Assembly: GCA_964019695.1 (NCBI GenBank)
Contig: OZ026515.1
Span: forward strand, 70,939,644-71,003,643
Reading direction: 5' to 3'
DNA: 64,000 bases
Source: Loripinus fragilis
Lineage: Eukaryota; Mollusca; Bivalvia; Lucinida; Lucinidae
Both the position numbers and the translations under genes were made by a program. Of this stretch, positions 58,040 to 64,000 are shown one piece after another (positions within the stretch are counted from its first letter, which is position 1; every line of letters begins with the position of its first letter). Below the pieces are notes generated by a model. The model ran no database searches. It had not been told where the DNA came from and saw only the letters and a program-made list of their open reading frames with translations.

Positions 58040-60080
58040 TCATCAATGTCTCCATGTAATTATTGGCCTCGGAAACGTCCATCTTTCTCAAAGTTGGCGC
58101 TGACCATATTATTTTAGATTAAGCAACTTACTGCAGGCCTGGTTCTTCATGGACTAGGCGAATATATGACTGACTCCTAGGTATAATTGATATTTACAGA
58201 TCACCAATGCACTAATGAATATGACATTTGTTTATCCCTATCCCTATTAACAGCGAAATCTCACCACGTATGTTTCTACGAATCCATTGAGTGAGGTGCA
58301 AGGTTTACAAAAATAAAATGAAATGTATCACTAAATTTTAATTACCAATGAATATAAACAACAAATCTTTTACATTATTTACAAAATTATTATTACAAAC
58401 ACAGAAGATCCTTGGAAAGTTGTACATTGTTTTAAAAGCCAAACAGACAGGTTTTTTTAATAGCATAGTTTTTTACAGCAACTATATTTGACTAAATGAA
58501 GTACCATTTGAAGTACCGATTTCCCCAAAAATGTTCATAATAACTATCCATAAATGGCAAACATTGAAGACCAAGGTAAGATGCCGCATAATGCAAGAAT
58601 TTTGAAAATGATGAAATTGAAAATAATCATTTGTCAAGATTACAAACTTTAAAAAGTTTTTTGTAAAACGATGTACATTCCCGTGGACATAAATTATAGT
58701 ACACAATTCACAACCTTAATGCTGTCTAACCAACATTACATTATATGAGTCATTCATAAAAAAGGTCTGGTAAAACCAAAGTTGAACACACAAGACAATT
58801 TTATGTTAATTGGGCTGTTAAATATACATATTCCTTCATACAAGGCTACAAGATTATACCATTCCCGAAATATTCCATATATGCAAGGTCTACACTGATA
58901 TAGGTGGAATAAAATAGTTTTTTCCATTTTTGTCCCCCTGTAGTCAGTTTTTCAACTCACTATTTCCACGTGTAGGCGGTACATGAGTTAATTCAAAAGC
59001 TTTAGCGACAACTGTGGTACATGAAAAACTATTACATGTACTTATAGAAATGTGAAAAATTAAGGATTGTCCATTATATACTTGAGGAATAAAGAAAAGC
59101 GACATTTATACAATTCATTGTAAACACAAAATGTAATGCAATTCGGTTGTGTAAAGGATGTTATTTCATAAAAGCAGCATGTATCCGTCACATTACAGTA
59201 GGTTAAGCCACTACGTCGATTACGTATGCCGGCTAGCATGCGCGTAATCATCCTGACCCCAAGGAGAAAACTGTGAAACACGGTCAATAAAAGTCAATTT
59301 TCTATTTAAACATGTTTTTTGGTTACAAAACCTTTGGAATAAATTTGGCGATCCAGGAAATGATCAGCTTGCAGCCTTACGTTATGATTTCAAACGCTTA
59401 ACGTCAATAACGTCAATACCAAATATTGCGTTAAATGGGGTTAAATTCTATTCCTCTTGAGTTTATACAATAAAAGCACATTTACTACAATAATTATGAC
59501 TTTAGAATGTTAGACGTCAATAAAATGTGTATCATGATGTCAAAATTCATTATTCTGCACTTTAAAGGCACCATAATGTTTACGCATTTTTTTGATGAGA
59601 GAATGGTCAAGTGGCAAAGTTTTGGTTACAAATAGCAAGTTTAATGCTTACTTTCCGCATATAACAGGTTGTTTTTATTTGCAAATGTATGCTGTGTTCA
59701 GTATGACTATCGTCAATGCGGCGTCCTGCTGACACAGTTTACGGGTTCTGTAAGCATGGTAAGGTAAGTTTTGCGGGAAAAAGCATGTCCTGTCATATCT
59801 CTAGGTTCAATAGATCCAACAATGCAACAACAATCTCAACTCGACGGCTTTAAGTGACGTTAAATGCTTATTCTTTGTCATTTTGCATCCTTGCATTCCA
59901 GGAGCTGGTTTTGAAGCTACGTTTGACTGACATGTCAGCATGGTGCGATGCTTTTTCTGTTTGCACATTATGGAGTCGACGTCATGTAACAAATCATGAA
60001 GAAAATTGGGTTTCATGATATTCATTCTGACGTACACGTCGCAAATTTACGTTTTTAAATGTGTTCATCTTGTGGCTTTT
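58040..60080. other. Non-coding stretch, nothing recognised
   Basis: AT-rich; no shared repeats, no convincing frames. Confidence 0.45.
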
Positions 60081-60980
60081 ATTCACCAGGTGAATGGTGA
60101 TATACGTTAGTAAACTTCCATTGGGCGCGTGTTCGATTCGGGCCTGTTCCATTAGCAAGTTGCGGAAATAGATCAGGTGTTAACTCCCAAACAGCAGTGT
60201 CTTTTACAGTTCTCTCTCAGACTCCCCGTCAACCAAGATACTTCCGAAATTCCATCATTGCGTGAGCGATGTTGATATACTTTGGATACTGGATTGCGTC
60301 TAAAAGCGGAAAGGCCTATTAGAGACCTTACCACTGAGCGAGAATCCTGATCAAACATGGGCTCTTCAGATATTCTAGACTAAATGTGACGAAATATTTA
60401 GATGTAGATGGGTCAGTTTCAATATGCCCCCTAGGCATTATGTGCATTGACTTCGATTGAGGAATACGGTTGAATGACCTAATACATACTGCTGGGGAGG
60501 GGGTTAACTTTACAATTATTCAGTGTGTTCATGAGCAGAGTCTTACTGGAATATGCATATTTCCTGCCTTTTATTTGCTTTCAATGGGTCACCTATGTAC
60601 AAATCGTTAACTAAAGCAAAAAATACTCAGAGCTTGAAGCCCATGAAACACTGAAAAGAGTAGCTTCAGCAAATGCAATAATAAAACACTATAAAAGTTC
60701 TTTAATACCTGTAAAACGCCCTGTGATGGTTCTAAGCTTTTTTAAAAGCTAACCTTGTTTTATCCTTAAAGTGATGTTTTCGCATTTCATCACATGTCAT
60801 TAATAGTCAGTAAGCCCATTCTTAAATAAAATTAATCAAAACATCATATTACTACGCAAAAATATATTTTCATCTGTTGCGTATTTTTTCCTTAAGTATA
60901 TATGGGTACTTATTGCCAATCCGTAGTGTCACTTTAAACGTGCGCGTGGGCTTTACCAATATGTTTTAGTCTGAACCTTC

Positions 60981-61128
60981 TACAGTTAAGTCTGTGTAAA
61001 ACGAACGCTCAAAAATAGACAAAACAAAGATCCCAATTACAAATGGTAGCTTCATGAAGGTCAAAAGTATTGCAGAATGTTCCTTTTGGTCTACTTGAGA
61101 GTGGTCATTTTACATATGTTTTACTGTA
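60981..61128. mobile_element. MITE family E, copy 4
   Basis: Ends tacagttaagtctgtgtaaa and the inverted catatgttttactgta. The interior caaagatcccaattacaaat, ggtcaaaagtattgcagaat and gttccttttggtc is shared with copy 2. Confidence 0.82.
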
Positions 61129-61417
61129 TTGTATGTGCGAACAGCGATGGCTCTGGCTGGACTGAACAAATGCGCAGCTCGTCTGAGTCATCACACCTCG
61201 TCAATGCGATGAGGACCAAAATATAATTAGCTGATCCAAATAGTTTAAAGCAAACACGCATTGAAAATAGACATTTGTCTAGATTGCAAAATTTTGCCAT
61301 ACAGTATCAGTAAACCAAGATACACAGACCCCATTTCTCATAAATCATAGAATAAACTATAGGCTACATGTATAGGGCAGCACACGAATAGTTGGTATTT
61401 ATCATTTCAGCGAGTAG

Positions 61418-61480
61418 CGAAGGCTCAGAATAGCCTGTGCATATGCGCAGTCTCACAAGAGCCTTTGTATCGCATACACA
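61418..61480. repeat. Hairpin related to element D
   Basis: agcgagtagcgaaggctcag, cctgtgcatatgcgcagtct and gagcctttgtatcgca resemble the central hairpin of 39889-40125, with weaker pairing. Confidence 0.6.
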
Positions 61481-61513
61481 AAGTATGGTGGTAGTGGAAG
61501 GTTCAAACAGACG

Positions 61514-61746
61514 ATTAGTCCTCTAGCTTTGTTTTGTTCGTTTGATTTGATTCCTTACGTCCCATCAACAATCTTTCAGTTATGTGGGGACGGGTCTTCC
61601 TGGGTTGAACAAGTACTAAGCTAGGGTTAATGTGTCTTGCTCAATGACACAACGCAGTAACGCCGTTAAGGCTCGAACCCGCGGCCCCCGGTCTCGAGTC
61701 AAGCACTCTACCACTGAGCCACTTCGCGCCCTATTAGACCTCTAGC
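61514..61746 (-). mobile_element. tRNA-derived SINE, copy S3, with 14-bp target duplication
   Basis: The element is about 61528-61732 on the minus strand, flanked by ATTAGTCCTCTAGC (61514-61527) and ATTAGACCTCTAGC (61733-61746). The head has an A box (gtggctcagtggtagag) and a B box (cgggttcgagcc). The body has gtcattgagcaagacacatt and gtacttgttcaacccagg; the 3' end has tgggacgtaaggaatcaaat and a CAAA-rich tail. The target-site duplication fits LINE-assisted retroposition. Confidence 0.95.
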
Positions 61747-61749
61747 GCC

Positions 61750-63200
61750 GCGAGATACATCGACATGGGCGTTTAAATGAGGCCTTTGAGCATATTAGAT
61801 AAGTGCTGAGATCTCGTGCACTTGGCCGTTTCGTAACATAAATACTGTCTAATTGGGCCAAATATAAAAAAAATACCTGTGTATAGGGTAACCCGACCCT
61901 TCCTAAATTTTCTGGTTAAACCTAGATTTTTTCAGGTTTTCTGGAAAAAATATAATTTTTTGCATTTTGAAAGGCGAAATGCATTTCAAAACGCATAAAA
62001 TTATGTATTTTATCTATAAAAAATAATCAAAAAAAATATGTGTGCATACTCTACCTAATATTTTCAGACCCTTTACCCGAAGCACACTTATTGTTGCAAG
62101 GGAAATAATCAATAAAAGCATTGCAGACTGATATTTAATTTCTTCTTTAAGTACTTGCCCTTTTACTGACTGGATACTCTTTGTAATAATGAAATAACAG
62201 CAATATGCAGCATCAACTTTTGAAATTTAGACAATAAATTCAAATGCACGAACATTCTAATATTTGTGATTTGATAGTAATAATGATTTATCAGCTTTAC
62301 AGCACTTGCAACCTCTATGTTGTAGTAGCTAAACGTGTATGTTGCATTTTAAGCACCAACTATTACATTACAGTGGTAGTGATGGACACTTTAAGGACCA
62401 TTAATGTGATTTGAACAACTTCAGAAAAGACAACTTCCGAATGTTCTATGCCTGAAAGTCCGATATAATACACAAAGGCAATTTACCAAAAGTTTAGATC
62501 TACATGTACATATTTATATTTAAAACAACTAAGATCGCAAGAAGGTCGAATGCTATTTCCATTACAATAATCGTAACCAGCTCATGAGAGTTTTGTCCAC
62601 CATCGACGGTTTAAACGATCCACACCCTGTATTTGAACCCTGGGGGGGGACTCCCTATATATGACATAGTACGGATGTGCGTGCTGAATAGCCCCCCTTT
62701 TCACCACCGTCAGGTATATGATAAACCCCATTTTTTTAAAAAGAAAGTATATGAATTTGCTACGATAACCAGCAGTATTGTTTAGAGTGCCTCGTCACGC
62801 ACGTCTTGTAGGTAATCTAATTCAGTCATTTTTCAGTCGTTTGAAAAATCGTGCTGGGAAACCAAAGTGTCAAAATGATGCTGCAATAGCCTGTCGTTTG
62901 TTTTACATGCATGCTCGTTTTAAGAATCGTGATGATGTGGTATGCTAAAATAACAACCAGTTCAACCATATGTCTGTTACGGTAACTTGCAGTCTGAAAC
63001 CATTGTAACACACAGTCACAAAACATATTTTAACAAATTATTCAACAATGACAATGTTTGTATACAATCTGTGTATGCAGGGCGTTAGCGGGATATAAGG
63101 AAACACGTTTGGCAGAAGAAATGACGAAGTAGAACAGTGAAAAATATATGAAATTAATAAGCATGTTACTTTCTGCCATAACGCACATGCCCATGTAAAT
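61750..63200. other. Non-coding stretch between the inverted arms
   Basis: AT-rich, with a 7-G run near 62643. No coding signature or shared repeat was recognised. Confidence 0.45.
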
Positions 63201-64000
63201 AAGACACAAGGTTAGCTTTTAAAAAAGCTTAGAACCATCGCATAGCGTATAAAAGCTACTAGACAGAAAACATTTTAGTGTTTTTATTTTGTTTTTACTG
63301 AGACCACTCTTTATCATTTTTCATGCATTTCAAACTCTGAGTATTTTTTGTTTTAGGTAACTTTTTGTATGCACTAAGTTCTGAATATGTGATCCATTGG
63401 AAGCAATTAAAAAAAAGGAAATATGCACATTCCAATAAAACTCTAATAGTGAAAACACTGAATAGTGGTAGAGTTAACACCAGCCTCCCCAAGCAGACAT
63501 TTGAACAGTTTATGTATGTATCCCTATTCCTAAATCAAAATCTATTTAACGAGGCATGCGCATAAAACATTGGGGCATATTGAAACTGATCCGTCTAAAT
63601 CTGAGAATTACGTCACACTTTGTGGAGAACATCCAAAGGCCCCATGTCTCTCCATGGTTAATTGTTGTAAATAAGCTTAGAACTATCGCATAGCGCATTA
63701 TTGTAACTAGACAACACTTTTAATAGTTTTAATTTTGCATTTTCTATAGCCACTATAATCACGCATTTCTTTGTCTTGGGGACGTTTTTGAAGTACACTC
63801 GGATTGAAGGCAGAACCGGAAGTACACCTCTGTGAGGAGTTTGATTTCGTCACACCAAGAGTATCCGAATTTGCTCCAGTGGGGAATTTGAGTTCCGGCT
63901 CAGAGAAGTAGATCTCTTTACGGTATTTCGTTTTCAGAAGCAAGTCGGTATCCAGGGAAGCGTACTAACGTATATCACCATCGCTGATGCGATGGTGAAT

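Larger units (their letters stand above)
60081..64000. mobile_element. Large inverted-arm structure running to the window edge
   Basis: The left arm (60081-60115 and about 60390-60765) is matched in reverse complement by the right arm (about 63205-63600 and 63966-64000). Examples are ttttaaaaaagcttagaacc, ctctgagtattttttg, aggaaatatgca-attcca and ggggcatattgaaactgatc, with tgatatacgttagta at the outer ends. Similarity is strong but gapped, and the middles of the two arms differ. Between them are a family E MITE, a hairpin and a SINE. The right boundary may lie outside the window. Confidence 0.65.

Overview
The window looks like eukaryotic, almost certainly animal, nuclear DNA. It is AT-rich and gene-poor, with a splice acceptor in front of the only intact gene, tRNA-derived SINEs, many terminal-inverted-repeat (TIR) and fold-back miniature elements, long tetranucleotide microsatellites and decayed transposon coding sequence. 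The mix (short palindromic elements, tandem arrays rich in TGACCT/AGGTCA, a divergent near-intronless rhodopsin-type GPCR) suggests a mollusc, most likely a bivalve. That is inference from repeat style; no species marker is present.

Coding content. One convincing intact gene: a class A seven-transmembrane receptor of 447 residues at 50567-51910 (+), whose coding sequence lies in one exon starting just after a polypyrimidine-AG acceptor. Two recognisable dead coding regions: a frameshifted, truncated Tc1/IS630-type transposase (15640-16290, -), and a badly decayed copy of an unnamed multicopy invertebrate protein family (about 9500-10665, +). The latter was reconstructed motif by motif across frames and stop codons. 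The remaining open frames are short, lie in repeats or microsatellites, or show no family signature.

Region by region. 0-6 kb: SINE, fold-backs, two GGATCC-ended MITEs and a roughly 160-bp tandem array. 6.2-6.7 kb: a (CTAT)n microsatellite of about 110 units. 8.1-13.7 kb: a 5.6-kb interval bounded by inverted mariner-style ends, holding the decayed multicopy protein and four exact TGCGCATGCGCA palindromes. 14-25 kb: transposase remnant, tRNA-like fragments, SINE and several MITEs. 25-37 kb: dense MITEs and fold-backs, including a young-looking 782-bp TIR element and a 439-bp fold-back with a perfect central hairpin. 37-39.9 kb: AT-rich DNA with nothing recognised. 40-49 kb: a 2.4-kb TIR-bounded interval, head-to-tail SINE-like copies, a second CTAT microsatellite, a 50-bp tandem array and a 430-bp near-perfect hairpin. 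50-52 kb: the GPCR. 53-55.3 kb: an inverted array of about 180-bp units, then a tandem array with nuclear-receptor-like half-sites. 57-64 kb: more repeats, a SINE with 14-bp target duplications, and inverted arms that run to the window edge.

The genes do not form a pathway. The main organisation is the repeat landscape: about a dozen separate families of palindromic or TIR elements, most with two or more copies here. No database search or alignment was run; family membership rests on reading the sequence, and protein-family recognition on memory of conserved motifs.
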